Positions 1 to 12,247 of a stretch of DNA of 64,000 nt are shown here, one piece after another. The stretch's first letter is position 1; every line of letters starts with the position of its first letter. The notes below the pieces were generated by a model, which searched no databases, was not told the origin of the DNA, and was given only the letters and a program-made list of their open reading frames with translations. The stretch is from positions 18,077,772 to 18,141,771 of the forward strand of contig NC_091944.1 in NCBI RefSeq assembly GCF_041260155.1, in the 5' to 3' direction. A program made the position numbers and the translations under genes. This DNA is from Ptychodera flava. Taxonomy: Eukaryota > Hemichordata > Enteropneusta > Ptychoderidae.

Positions 1-3000
1 AAGAGCTGATACGCCAACCCTATCGTAGGATACCTCCAGCACACTATGAGGAAGTTAGACTTCTCCTGAAGGACATGTTGAGTAGTGGAATTATACGCGA
101 GTCACAGAGCCCATACGCTTCTCCAGTCGTACTTGTAAATAAAAAAGATGGAGGAGTCAGACTATGCGGGACTATCGCAAACTAAACAATGTGACTGTTC
201 TCGACTCCTACCCCATCCCACAGATAGAGGAAGGATTGGATATTTTGAGAGGCTCTCGTTGGTTTACATCGATCGATTTGAAGAGCGGATATTGGCAAAT
301 TGCCATGGCAGAAAAACACATCGAAAAGACTGCTTTCGTAACACCACTTGGCTTTTACGAGTGCATCAACATGCAAATGGATTTAAAGTGTGCAGGAGCA
401 ACTTTCCAGAGGACCATTGAGCGTTACCTTGGTGATTATAATATGAAGATATGTTTAGCCTATTTGAATGACATTATTGTGTTCTCTGACACATTTGAAG
501 TACATTTAGATTGACTTGAGAAAGTATTCAGGAGACTACATGAATTTGGTTTAAAGATCAAACACACCAAATGTCAGCTGTTTAGGAACAGAGTTAAATA
601 CCTTGGCCACATTGTGTCTGAGGAGGGAGTGGAAACAGATCCTGAAAAGACTGCCGCACTCAAGAAATGGCCTGAGCCAAGGAACATCAAAGAGTTGAGA
701 ACTTTTCTCGGCCTTGGACAGGAATGTACACTGGATCTGCTGCGTCAGAGATTTTACTGGCCCAAGATATCCAAAGATGTGAAGAACAGAGTCCTGACGT
801 GTGAAAGGTGTACCAGAAGGAAAAATCCAGCTGGCGCCAAATCAAGAGCCCCACTAGTGAATATACAAACCAATCAGCCTCTGGAGTTGGTCTGTATGGA
901 CTTCTTGTCATTAGAGGAATCCAAAGGAGGTATCAAGGACATTCTCGTCATAACAGATCACTTCACCAAGTATGCTGTTGCAATACCCACACGTAACCAA
1001 ACTGCAAAGACCACTGTGAAACATCTGTTTGAGCAGTTTATGGTACACTATGGATTCCCGTGCAGACTACACTCCGACCAAGGTCGTAATTTTGAAGGAC
1101 GCATTATCAGGGAATTATGTAAGATAACAGGTGTGGAGAAATCTAGAACATCGCCTTATCACCTGCAAAGCAATGGGCTTTGTGAACGATTTATCCGCAC
1201 GCTCCTTGAGATGTTAGGAACATTGGACAACGAGAAGAAAAGTAATTGGAAAGACTACGTTGCTCCCCTGGTGCACGCCTACAATTGCACAAGACATGAC
1301 AGTACAGGATTTTCACCATACTATTTAATGTTCGGCAGACATCCGCGTCTACCTATGGATGTTTACCTTGGTGTGCAACCAGAAGACACTACTCTAGAAT
1401 CTCCAGGGTCATATGTAAATGACTTAAGAAATCGTCTTGAGTTTGCTTATGATCAAGCCACAAAAGCTGCCAGTAGACGTGCAGAAGAAAACAAAGAGAG
1501 ATATGACCAGTGTGTACATGATATAGTACTACACAAAGGAGACAGAGTGCTAGTGAAGAACATAAATCTACGAGGCAAGATCAAATTGCCGATCGTTGGG
1601 AGGCAGAGCCATACAGAGTAGTTAAGAAACTTGATGACAGCTTGCCCGTTTATGTCGTTGAGGGCGAGTCAAGCAAAAAGAAGAGAACGCTGCATCGCAA
1701 TTTACTACGCGTATGCCACAGCCTTCAAGCAGAAGAACCTCATACAAGACCAAAACTGTGAGGAAGATCCATCACAAGATAGATCAACTCTTCAAAGTGA
1801 GAGTGAGTCAGATACAGATGATGAGTATGAAATTGGTTTGTACCCATATAAATTACCCTTCACACCAAAGAGATATGAATCACGTAAGAATCAACTGTTA
1901 TCATACCTGGATCGTAGTGATGAAACTGTTGAGAGTATGGCCAGTGAAACTTGCATTTCTGTGTCAGAGAGGGGTAATACAGAAATATCCCCAGAAGAAC
2001 TCAATACTTGCAGTTCATAAGATATGAACATTAATACTGCAGAGGTCAATGATGAGTCCTTACCTCAAGAAGATGTACCTGGAAAGGACAATTAAGAGCA
2101 TCCATTTCCATGGACAATGCAGAAGTTGAATCCTCTTTGTCAGGAGAAGAGTCTGGTGCCCAACCTCTTAGGCGTTCAAAGAGAACAATAAGGCCCCCTC
2201 GGAGGTATGGATGGAGCCGGATGACCCGTTCAAATAGACGAAAATACAGGCCACTGAAGATACCAGATATGTTGTCTGTATCTGATAGGAGGTGGGATGA
2301 GCTTAAAGTAGTGCTCATCGAAGAAGTAAGGAAGAGAATTCATTGACTGTGTGTGCAGAGTACAGTGAGCGAGAGGAATACTCTTCAGAAACTTTGCTAG
2401 AGCATCATATCATATCAACCAAAACAAGCCCTTTGTTGTATCGAAAACCTGGATTAATGGCTGTGTTTCCAGGAGTGGTCAGGCATACAGCCGGTTTGAT
2501 CACCAGATGTCAGAAGCAAGTACAGCTGATAGAGGAGTGGCATTTTAACTTTTGCACCTTGATCGAGTTTAAGTGACAAGCACTGTGTATTGTAGTGGAA
2601 ACATCTTTCATCGGGAAATTGAAGAACACTCTACGTTACCATCCTCTGCGTTTCAAGATTATCTTCCATATTGCAATGGTATTGGGAACGATGCGTCTTA
2701 ATGGTTGCTACTTATGATAATCATCTTCCATGGAGATGACCTCATGCCAGACTCCCAACTATGATGGACACAAACAAACCTTGCCGGATGGGAGGAGCAT
2801 TATCTTCAGTGATGGCTCTTTAAGCTGTGGGGTGATACTAAGTTAAACATATTGTCGGCCTTGGGGTACTGTTTAAACGTAATTTATCTAAGGATTTTGA
2901 AAGGAATTTGTCAACTTGATCCGTATGACCCCCATCAGTGTGTTGAGGGTGTATTGTAAGACAACATGTTTGTTTCGGAGTGGCTTCACCCGCCTCTATA

Positions 3001-3167
3001 TCCTGTTTCATTATATCTAGACAATTGTATTCCCCATTGCTACATGTCATAGCAATATAGCTCAGTCAGTGCGACAGGTTTGATGCATTTTGTTTTGTGT
3101 TTGCCATAAGTTTTAGTAAATGATTATTTTATTTAGTTGGGACAACCTTTTCCAAACCGGGGGAGGG

Positions 3168-3677
3168 TGTAACCAGGTGAAATTTTGCATTACCTGTTTA
3201 GAGTTTTCAAAGCCGCTCATATAGGACACACTGTCGTTTAACTGTGTGTTGTGTTTTATAGTAACGTTCGCGTGTAAGACAGCTCTCCAAGGTTGAGCCA
3301 GTATCACACATTGCCTTTCATATGTGGTTATCCGCCTATATTGAAGTAGTACATTTTTACGCGACCTGTTTATCATCTAAGCTACGTAATCTGATTTTCA
3401 TTCTTGGTAGAGTTATCTATTAGATTTAAATGTACTTTTTTGAGTGATTACTGTTACATGTAATATGAAACTTTATTGTTTGCTACACTTATTTACACTA
3501 GTGTATTAATACACAAGTAATAAATAAATAAATAATTTTTTACTATAACCCAAACGGGATTCGAACCCCCACACACTTCACGGCAACATCGCCTAGCTGC
3601 TAGGCCTCACACAAAACCAGTCGGCCACCGTTTCCAACCCAAAAGAGTTGGTCACGGCAACCGACTTAGATGTTACA
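3168..3677 (+). repeat. Probable 3' LTR of the gypsy fossil
   Basis: The segment starts TGTAAC directly after a G-rich purine tract, as expected for the junction of polypurine tract and LTR. The matching inverted end GTTACA is found at 3672-3677, giving about 510 bp including a nested SINE-like insert. The partner LTR is outside the window, so the right boundary is inferred only from the inverted hexamer. Confidence 0.45.
3508..3640 (-). repeat. tRNA-derived SINE (or tRNA pseudogene) nested in the LTR
   Basis: Read on the minus strand, the segment has an A-box-like TGGCCGACTGGT (3617-3628) and a perfect B box GGTTCGAATCC (3557-3567), the internal RNA polymerase III promoter of tRNA genes. 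The acceptor stem pairs poorly, so this is not an intact tRNA. It ends in an AT-rich tail of TTTA-type repeats (about 3508-3540), typical of SINE tails. It sits inside the probable LTR and would be the younger insertion. Confidence 0.5.
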
Positions 3678-5334
3678 ATCCTGTGCACGACCGAGCAACA
3701 CAGTGTGCATGGAGCAGACGACACACAGACACAGTACAAACACACACATATAGTAATCGGAAAAGCACGAAGCTTTTACTGAGCTATCAGACAGAGGGAG
3801 AAGCGTGGAGGCTTGAGAAAATTTGGCCGTCCTGATGTTTAGCTCCCAAACAAATGGATCGCCGAGTCAAAAAATATTCAGATTACAGCATGATAGTAAA
3901 ATTATATTAGAGTAGCATTCCAAGCTTGTGTAAGATCGACCACAGAGAGACTGAACACAGATCACAGCTGCTTTGCTCGATTTTATCCAAGGAGGTAGGA
4001 AAAGTATGTACACTGTCTACGGCGCCCATAGTTGCTGTGTTTGCCATGTGATCAGTTGAGCGATTCACGAACACTCATATTGAGAGACAGTCTGCGGTTG
4101 TCAAACACAGAGACATTGACAAGCAGTTCATGTAAGGCGATCCGTGTTAAAAGCTAGAGCGTCAGGACGGAGGCTCCACAATTCGACCTTTTTCTAAGCA
4201 AGTAACTTTGAGCGTATTTGACACTTCTGAGTGAAACGCTCAGTACATTTCACGGGGAAGTCGCTAGCCGTAGAAGTGGCCATACAGAGTTTTTTGTGTT
4301 GTACGGACTCGATGCATTCCAAAACAATGAAGCAAAAGGTGTTGTAGGTTGTGAACCACAGTACGATAGAACTGTCGGATGCTCTGCTGCTGTATATGGA
4401 TAACTACTTTATGTCAAAGAAGTTTCCAGTGGAGAATGTACAAGGCTATCCTGCGTGTATCAGTAACGTTTGACTGGCTGATTGAATAACGGACACTAAT
4501 CAGCTGGAACAGAACATTAAGTGCCTACACTTGCTGATCGGACAGTAAAACTTTATCAGCACTGGTCATCATACAAAGTGCTGTGTAGTAACGAGTTAGC
4601 TTTTCTAAGTTAAGTTGGTTTGCACTCGAGTTCGAGCATTTGTATTGTCCTTAGACAAACTTCATGACTGTCGTTTTATTTTAATACAAGAATTCAACAG
4701 AATATCTCCGTGTGTTGTGAGTGATTTCCATCTATGCTTACTCAAGTGACCTCTATCATCAAAATTAACTGTGTCAATCTGATCCAACCGGCCCCATTCT
4801 CTGTAGATAAATTTTTGCTTAGCATTTGCCTTACTCAAACAATGTGTGGAACCGAATGCTTACACAGGCAAGGCAGTTAAATTTACGAGAGCGTGTCTCT
4901 CCGGATTTGAGGCAAATCAAGTTGTGCCCTTCAACAAAAGTTAGAGAAGACAATAAATCTTAAAACCATGAAAGCGAGCGACGGAAAGTTACTTTAAGCG
5001 GGAAAAGTCAATATGATAGGTGTACCGCTACCACATGTACGTGTTTGACACCCGTTTTTGTACTCTTGTTTTAACTCGTGTATAGTTTGAGCACGACAGA
5101 GCAGCAGTAACTGTTGTGGAATCTTGCTCATCGATTTCAGTGATTTTAACATTTTTTTCGACTCGTATATTCAAACTGCAGAGCTCGTGAATACTTGCCA
5201 ATCATAGTGTACTTTATATATACGAAAATATGAATGGATCTTGAAAGTTTGTGCTCAAGACGCTCTTCCGTGCAATTTGCCTGAAAATGACAAACCCAAA
5301 GCTTATGTGCGTAAATTTAACATTTGTTTTCCAG
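3678..5334. other. Intergenic or 5' intron sequence, no gene recognised
   Basis: No convincing coding exon is seen. The first exon of the collagen gene (signal peptide) should lie here or further left, but I could not find an ATG-led hydrophobic stretch ending in a good donor site. Confidence 0.4.
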
Positions 5335-6190
5335 GAGGACCGTATGCTCCAAGGTCAGACCGCAGGGCTTAGTGAGAGAGATGGCGAGATTATCGTTGCC
5401 AAACGTGATGTAACACAGACTAACACAGGAACTACAGGTGGGCCTTAATCGAACTGACGACTTTCATTTAATTATTATCAACATTGAGCCTGCCAGGCTA
5501 CTAGTAGATTTACTCAAGTTTGTTGTTTTCTAAGGAAATCTAATCTGTCACCGCCACACGCTTTCATTGCAGTGAAGTCTGGCAGGGTTATACTGGTTGG
5601 TGATTGAGCGTATTAGGCAATTCTCACACATTGCGAAAACGATGCTCTTTACATGGGCTAATTCATGTTATTCGTTGTTGAGGAACTTTAAGATAACCAA
5701 TCTTATTTCATGCTTACTATTTCTGTAGGCGTTAAATATCGGCAAAATTTTCCTTCTTTATCGGCACGTTGGTGACAGTTTCATTTTTGTAAAAGGTGAT
5801 TCTCGACCATGCAGCGTAGTGACTCAGGCATTCCCAGGACCCGCCGGTGCTCCTGGCCCAGTGGGACCACGCGGGATGCCAGGAGTTATTGGCTCATCCG
5901 GCCCGCAAGGTCCTCCTGGTCGCGATGGAAGAGATGGGTCGCCTGGTGAGCGAGGAAGTCAAGGACCAGATGGAGAAACAGGACCGAAAGGAGACCAAGG
6001 CTCAACTGGAGAACCTGGAGAGCCTGGCGCCCAGGGAAAGGCTGGACCAAGTGAGTCCCCGCCTTGTGATACACAAATCCGTCATGACATATTTATATGT
6101 AAAATATGATACTGTGTACATACGATCTGTTAGACCATGTTCTGCATTCATTGGCATTTCGTCCACCCTGAGTACATATCAACATCCTAT

Positions 6191-6244
<54 letters not shown>

Positions 6245-6274
6245 GTCGTCGTCGTCGTCGTCACCACCACAACC

Positions 6275-6337
<63 letters not shown>

Positions 6338-9300
6338 GTTTTGTCTCTCAGAGTATCTTTTCATGTCTGCTTGTCGATACCTCTGTCTGTCTGTCTCTCA
6401 TTTTGTAATATTACGTTTCGCAAAGATGAAATAGGCAGGAAAACGTTACGTTTTCATAGTCAAGCGAGTAACTTCAATATTTGAACATGCTGTCATTAGT
6501 ATGTAATTACCTAGTGGCCTCATGTTAAGCAGAGTACCGCTTGGTAAATGTATCCTGTACCGTGTCAAGTTTACCAAAGGTGATAGCCTGGTTCCGTTTT
6601 CTCATCAATTAGTTGGGCTACGTGGTCAGAAAGGTGAACCAGGTCTCCCCGGGCCAACAGTCGCTCCCCCGAGCATACCAGAAATCGTCGACGATATACG
6701 GGATGCTATTCGGGATGACATCGGCACTGTGTACGTAAGGTGGGGTAGGAAAACGTGTCCCTCTACGGCGGAACTCGTATACGATGGTGAGTTTGACACT
6801 TAGGGAGCCTTCAGTTATGAGGGGATGGGCCAGAGGAATTGGGGAGGGTCACATAATTTACAAACTTGCTTTAGGGGAGGGTCACCTCTTACAAACTTAG
6901 CCTTCGGGAGGGTCACATGTTACATTGCTAAGTTGGTGATGAATGAGTAGTCTGAATGAGTTGTGTAAGGGTCTGGACAGAAATTACAGGGGGAGGCCAG
7001 TGATTTTTGGAGTGGGTAGCAGTTTTGAAAGGTCATGAAATTTCACATATTTCTTTTGGGAAGGGTCTTAATTTTTGTACAACTATTTGAAGCCAAGATG
7101 TGACCGATTTAGTAATTTGTCCAAAAATATCAAATCATAATATATTTGAGTTAATAATTGGGCAAACCATTAACAATTTTCCCCTACAAAACAAGCTAGA
7201 TATGCACTTCTATATATGTCTGGTAATTCATGTTAATGTACTTTGCTTGACGTGGGGGGTAAAAGTGCATGTGTGTACAAGAAATTTGGTTTTGGAATTT
7301 CACCAAAAATGTGGATTCGCTATACAGGGAAGGCTACAGGAAAACTATGAATATGTTTTCCAATATAAAACTGGCAATATACGTGCATTTATGGATGTTG
7401 GATCATTGATATAAATATACTTATTAGAATAGGATGGCTACAAGTGCATATGTGTACAAAAAAATTCATTTTGAAATTTTACCAAAAATGTAACTATACT
7501 ATCCATTGGGGCCTATGAGAAAACCGTGAACATGTTTTCCAATATAAAACTAGCAATAGCTGTGCATTTATAGATGTTGGATAATTGACATAAATGTACT
7601 TGATTAGAATAGGGTAGTTACAAGTGCATATGTGTACAAGAAATTAGATTTTGGAATTTCACTGAAAATTTTGATTCACAATACATGACAGTCTACGAGA
7701 AAACTATGAATATTTTATTATTAGGCCAAAAAAGAAAAAGAAATGTTTCTGGTCAGCGCGCGCGTCACTTGAACAACAGCGCGTCACCCTTTTTTTTCTG
7801 TTTGTGGCCGGCGGGCGCGGCTGACACCAAACCAAAATGGCTGAAGAGAAAATAAAATTCTTTCGGGGGCATGATCAGTGACTGCATGAACAGTATATAT
7901 GTGACTATATTGATAAAACTATAAAACTGACCCTCCTCCCTCCCTTGAGGGGGAAAAAATAAAAAAAAATAAAATGCGCGTCGCCGCACCATTTTTTAAA
8001 GAAAGACCTGACCAGAAACATTTCTTTTTTTTTGGCCTTACAATCCGAATTTAAAATTAACTAAATCTGTGTTTTATAAGTGTACAGTCAGTGTTGTTAT
8101 TGTTGAAAATTGAATTCAAGTGCGGAGTAAAATTCATCTGTCAACAATAACAATGTCATTACATATGCATGGGCCTTGTTGACAAGCAGAATACTTGGCA
8201 CATTAACATGCTATAGGGAGTTGGACAGAAACCAGCTTTTGATACACTGAACAAGAAAACTAAAAGTATGACCGTAACAGCAAATGCCCCTTTTATCTTT
8301 ACTTGTAATATAACAAATTAAAGTCAGCCATTTTATCAAGGTTATACACGCATTTCAAACTTTTTAGTTTGAAAGGGGTAGAGGGAGGGTCACATTTTAG
8401 AAAGGGGCATCAGGGGTCACATTTTACATGATGGACCACGCTCAATTTCCTACGGCCCAACCCCTCATAATAACCGAAGGCTCTCTTAGGATATATCTTT
8501 GATGGACGACAGGCAGACACAATATTTTACAGAGGTTTCAGTTGGTTAGACTGGAAGATCATGTACTCATACAGAACTAGAACTACATTAACTACACAGG
8601 CGTAATATGCTAGAAACTTAACATTTTTGTACCGATTAGGCCTCAATTGAAGTCCTTATGTGTACTCGAGTTTGCTTTGTCAATATTTTGGTGGGCCGAG
8701 TCTGATGAAAATGTCTCTCATATACAGTCTGAGCATCTTTTCATGAATTGGTAGACGAGATCTGATTCGTAACGATAAAATTTTCTGACATTTTGAGACC
8801 CGAGTTGTGAGAGAAAACGAGAGGGGCTCCCTCGATCTTTCGTTCAGGCTCCTATTGTAGGGAACAACATCAACACTATTTTATGATCTAAACTATTTAC
8901 ATATTATACCCAAACCGTTACATCTGATTGACTAGCTGAATATTTTTGCTCGACATTGGACTTGAACCCTACATGGAACAACCGATTTGAAAGTACACTG
9001 GTTTAAGATATTGATACCGTAGAAAGAGTTACGAGAATGAGACAACGAGCAAATTGATAACGATAAATATAACGATAACTATCATTTCAAGATAAATCAT
9101 TTTCACTGATTTCATTAAAGGTATACTGTCACCTGTTCCAATTTTGCCACAGTTATCATAGAAAGAGAAAATCTAACCAATCACAGATTTTAAGCGGGTG
9201 GCCGCTTTTTAAACACAACGCCCTCACATGGGCATTTTGAATACCAAGGAACACCCCCTTGACCATATATGGGCACATTTAGATATAGGTGACTGTATAC

Positions 9301-10218
9301 CCTTAATGTTGAGATAATATTCCCTGTAAGTCCATCAATAGTATATGCAATTAATTTTGTCGTTATTCGTTTGTTTGGGGTTAATAATAGTTTCGTCATG
9401 ATATTGTAAACACCTATCTGACCCTGAGAATGTCATCAGGTCATATTAAATTGCAGCCCGTATCAGAGAGAAAACTCTAACGCTCACTTAAAATGTTTAA
9501 ATAAAATTGGTAACTACAGTTATATATTCATCCTGTGATCAAAAGATCTGCCTCCGACTATCGATGATTTGTCTCAGCATATGGTGTAGAACAAAACTAA
9601 AACAAAGTTGGGAATTACACAACACAAGATAAGTGACTATTATTAGCTATTTTTTCACAAAGTATTGTGGCACACTTCGCCAACCAGAGCCATAAAAACC
9701 CCGACTGCTAATCGAATGTAAAATTATATTGCATTGTAGGTATTATCGGTGGAAGTCATTATACCCACGTGGGAGGTGGAGCAAACTATCAGTGCTTGCC
9801 TCGAAATCCCATTTACGACAATCCTACCGAGGGGTACCAGAGTGGAAGTTATATGTACGGCAGTGAGTACGAAACAAATTATTTTCCACCTCTCTCGGCC
9901 TTACATGATAGCCACCCGGTGTGCGCAGTATGTCGCGTGAAGTCCCGAGGCACGATACTCATGGTTCCCGCACGAAACGAGTGTCCTTCTGAGGAGTGGA
10001 CACGGGAATACTACGGTTACCTCATGTCTGAACACCACACACACAAACGTTCGGAGTATTTATGTGTTGACCGTAACCCAGAGGCATTACCAGACAGGGG
10101 TGGTAGTGAAAATGGCGCCTTGTTGTATGTGGTCGAAGGAAGGTGTGATGCAGGAGGTTTACCTTGTGGTCCCTACGCCACTGGATACGAATTGACATGC
10201 GCGGTATGCACAATATAA
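5335..10218 (+). CDS. Short-chain collagen (C4-like), four 3' exons
   Basis: Exons are 5335-5437, 5838-6050, 6613-6786 and 9740-10218 (TAA). All internal junctions are GT-AG and phase 1, so the frame stays open. The first exon gives a non-collagenous stretch ending near a KR dipeptide. Exons 2-3 encode 29 unbroken Gly-X-Y triplets. Exons 3-4 encode a C-terminal domain of about 190 residues with ten cysteines, opening with [18 protein letters not shown] and ending ELTCAVCTI. This domain matches what I know of invertebrate short-chain collagens, first described from sponges, and is distantly like collagen IV NC1. The product should be a secreted trimeric matrix protein. The signal-peptide exon is not found, so the 5' end is incomplete. 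A possible poly(A) signal AATAAA is at 10713-10718. Exon 4 is the most certain part; the first exon is the least. Confidence 0.85.
6192..6338 (+). repeat. (TCA)n trinucleotide microsatellite
   Basis: About 147 bp of TCA repeats with central TCG and CCA variants, in the second intron of the collagen gene. It creates false open frames of Ser, Ile or Asp runs. Confidence 0.95.
7263..7720 (+). repeat. Three tandem ~180 bp units inside the TIR element
   Basis: Units start near 7263, 7442 and 7622, each opening AAGTGCATRTGTGTAC. They share a middle part around TTTTCCAATATAAAACT. The third unit is cut by the nested MITE at 7721. Confidence 0.8.
7724..8037. mobile_element. Nested Harbinger-like MITE, 314 bp
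   Basis: The ends are GGCCAAAAAAGAAAAAGAAA and its near-perfect inverse TTTCTTTTTTTTTGGCC; about 30 bp pair, including TGTTTCTGGTCA. TTA target duplications lie at 7721-7723 and 8038-8040. A GGCC terminus and TTA duplication fit PIF/Harbinger MITEs. It interrupts the third tandem unit of the host element, so it is the younger insertion. Confidence 0.8.
8489..9114. other. Intron 3 of the collagen gene, no feature seen
   Basis: AT-rich intron sequence between two transposon insertions. No exon or repeat was recognised. Confidence 0.4.
9119..9302. mobile_element. TTAA-flanked MITE, 184 bp
   Basis: The left end AGGTATACTGTCACC and the right end GGTGACTGTATACCC are inverted repeats with two mismatches. 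TTAA flanks both sides (9115-9118 and 9303-9306), the target choice of piggyBac-type elements. It has no coding capacity and lies in the last intron of the collagen gene. Confidence 0.75.
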
Positions 10219-10935
10219 ATATTCCCTGAAGCGCGTTGATTTCAAAGCACTATTGGCCATTGGCCCTTCAAACATTTATTTCCAATATAGAAAAACTAAT
10301 AAGGTCTAGCATTCATTTATGGTAGTGGCAAACATTCGACTTACCGAACGTTCGGTGAAAGAGTCACCGTGTACCGGATTTTCGAAAGTCCATGGAACAG
10401 ATTCTTACTGAAGATTTTCCTTTCATATGGCGTGCCATGCCTGTGTTTGTTTGTTTAATTTGTTAGTGGAGAAACCGCAAAAAGCAACCGGAAAAATCCA
10501 ACATTTGCAACACCTTTTTGTGAATTGTTCAACTTAAGCTTTAAGTAAAGTTCAGATGCACTGACAAGCTTGGTTATGATATTGTGCGCCATCATGAGGG
10601 CGTAATATTGTGCGCTTGTAAGTGCACTCACGCTTTCGCGTGTGCTAGCATGCATGCTTATATAAGCTTAGAGGGTAGGAGTGTGGAAACAAGAAATTAG
10701 AAAAGAACATGAAATAAAATATTTATTCGCATCAAGTTGCTGTCATGGTTGTCACTAAACACTAGCTGTCTGGCTATAATAGCTTTCTAGCACAGTACCT
10801 GCAGTAAAAGTTTGTAGGCCTATACACAGGGAAAAGAAACGCAATCAAAGAGAAATTAAAAGAGAACGTATTGAAATGATCATACTAGCTTTCCTGTTTT
10901 GTTATCGGACAATAAAATGACCTTATTCCTAAGTC
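10219..10935. other. Collagen 3' flank
   Basis: This holds the probable 3' UTR with AATAAA at 10713-10718 and a 12 bp perfect palindrome CCGAACGTTCGG near 10345. No other gene was seen. Confidence 0.4.
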
Positions 10936-11257
10936 CCTAAGGAGGCTTGTACAATAACCTCTTTATATTTCAACCATTCTCTTTCAAAATCAAAAGAAAA
11001 ACTGGGGATCACCGTGAAAATGGTTGGTTCTAAGGGAACAAATAACTCAAGATATACCGATATTTAAAATTCAAAATGGCCCAACCCCAGTGTTAACTCT
11101 ATTGAGAAAAAATAAATTTTCATTTCGAAAAACTAACTCGTTGAAAAGTTTTCTTACACCAAGAGCTTAAAATGAACCCCCATAAGTGGTACATCAGAAA
11201 AGAATTATAAAAGTTTGAGAGTCCAAAGTTGTGTCTCCGAGGCGCGTTCTGCCTTAA
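10936..11257 (+). repeat. Repeat family R1, copy a
   Basis: A roughly 320 bp copy of a family present five times in the window. It shares CATTCTCTTTCAAAATCAA, the middle CCGATATTTAAAATTCAAAA and the end GAGGCGCGTTCTGCCTTAA. Its ends are imperfect inverted repeats of the type TTAAGGTAGAATGCGCCTCG, so it behaves like a non-autonomous DNA transposon. Confidence 0.7.
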
Positions 11258-11299
11258 GTCGGATATGCACGGTTTATCGGTGATTTCTAACTTTTTACG

Positions 11300-11572
11300 T
11301 GAAGGTAGTACGCACCTCGCCTCGGGGAATATTTCAACCGTTCTCTTTCAAAATCAAGAATAAAATCGGGGGCCCACCATGAAAATTGGTAATGTGGAAA
11401 CACATTGCTTTAAATTTACCGATATTTGAAATAAGCCAGCCGGCAATAATAACTTAAATTACTATATCAGCTACACAGCTACACAATAAGCCCCTTAAGG
11501 TGGTTGGTCAAAAACGCACTGTAAAAGTTTCAGTCCGAACGTCTGTCGAGGTGATGCATTCTACCTCAAGGT
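11300..11572 (+). repeat. Repeat family R1, copy b (diverged)
   Basis: It starts GAAGGTAGTACGCACCTCG, keeps the CATTCTCTTTCAAAATCAA-like block and ends GAGGTGATGCATTCTACCTC, in the same orientation as copy a. The middle is replaced or diverged. Confidence 0.6.
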
Positions 11573-11582
11573 TGCTACATAC

Positions 11583-12247
11583 AAAACAGACACTTTCAGA
11601 TTTTATTTATTTTTTTCTCACTTGAAGGACTCCTAAACCCCAATAAAGTATATATTTTCTGAAAGCAGTGATATAGGTTAATCTGACAGTGCACACTGCA
11701 CAGTCATAATTTGCACAACAGTCACGTGACAAGTTTTGCTAAACCTTCCAAAAATCGGTTTTTCTTCCCTTTTGTGAGCACACTGCAAGATTTCCGTTTG
11801 AACTTTTGTGCATTGACAACCTTGGTAATATCCTTCAAATCCGAGTCTTGGATTCCCTTTACGTGTATATGCATTTGGGTCTTTTTTTGTTATGCACTAT
11901 TGAAGGTACTCGACTAATGTGCTTTTCAAGGAATTGTAAATGTCACGCCATATAATTTGAATGGAGAAAAAATCGCAGACACGGATTTGAAGGATATTGC
12001 TAAGGCTTGTCAATGTATAAATTTCAACCAGAAATCTTGCAGCGTGTTCACTAAAGGAATCGGAGGAAATACCGATTCTTGGAAGGTTCAGCAAAACGCT
12101 TCTCAAGTGAATATTATGCAAATAATGACTGTGTACTGTGCACAGTCGGATTTCCCAATATAAGGGCTCTCTGAAAATTTATACTTTATTGGGGTTAGGG
12201 ACTTCTATAACTGAGAAAAAAATAAAAATCTGAAAGTGTCTATTTTT
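11583..12247. repeat. Long palindrome / foldback element, ~665 bp
   Basis: Left arm about 11583-11865 and right arm about 11960-12247 are reverse complements over about 285 bp, with scattered mismatches and a spacer of about 95 bp. Paired blocks include GACACTTTCAGATTTT with AAAATCTGAAAGTGTC, and CCCCAATAAAGTATA with TATACTTTATTGGGG. No conserved coding frame was found. Transcribed, it would form one long hairpin. Confidence 0.85.

Larger units (their letters stand above)
1..3677 (+). mobile_element. Ty3/gypsy LTR retrotransposon fossil, 3' part
   Basis: This is the 3' portion of a Ty3/gypsy element that runs off the left edge of the window. Recognisable parts in order are reverse transcriptase (about 1-720), integrase with its zinc-binding and catalytic core regions (about 720-1620) and a downstream acidic tail region (to about 2350). 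A purine-rich tract near 3155-3167 precedes a probable 3' LTR. The order RT then integrase is that of Ty3/gypsy and not of Ty1/copia. The element is broken in several places and is a fossil. Age cannot be judged, because the 5' LTR lies outside the window. Confidence 0.85.
6803..8485. mobile_element. Non-autonomous TTA-flanked TIR transposon (Harbinger-like)
   Basis: The left end GGGAGCCTTCAGTTATGAGG and the reverse complement of the right end (GAGAGCCTTCGGTTATTATG) form imperfect terminal inverted repeats of about 30-35 bp. TTA at 6800-6802 and 8486-8488 looks like the 3 bp target duplication of PIF/Harbinger elements. No transposase is encoded. Subterminal GGGTCAC motifs repeat at both ends (about 6846-6920 and 8386-8426). 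The insertion starts only 13 bp after the donor of collagen exon 3. Confidence 0.75.

Noticed and set aside
5847-6434. 195-codon frame overlapping the collagen exon
   Set aside because: It is a second frame of the collagen repeat that runs on into the (TCA)n microsatellite; the Gly-X-Y frame with matching splice phases is the real one.
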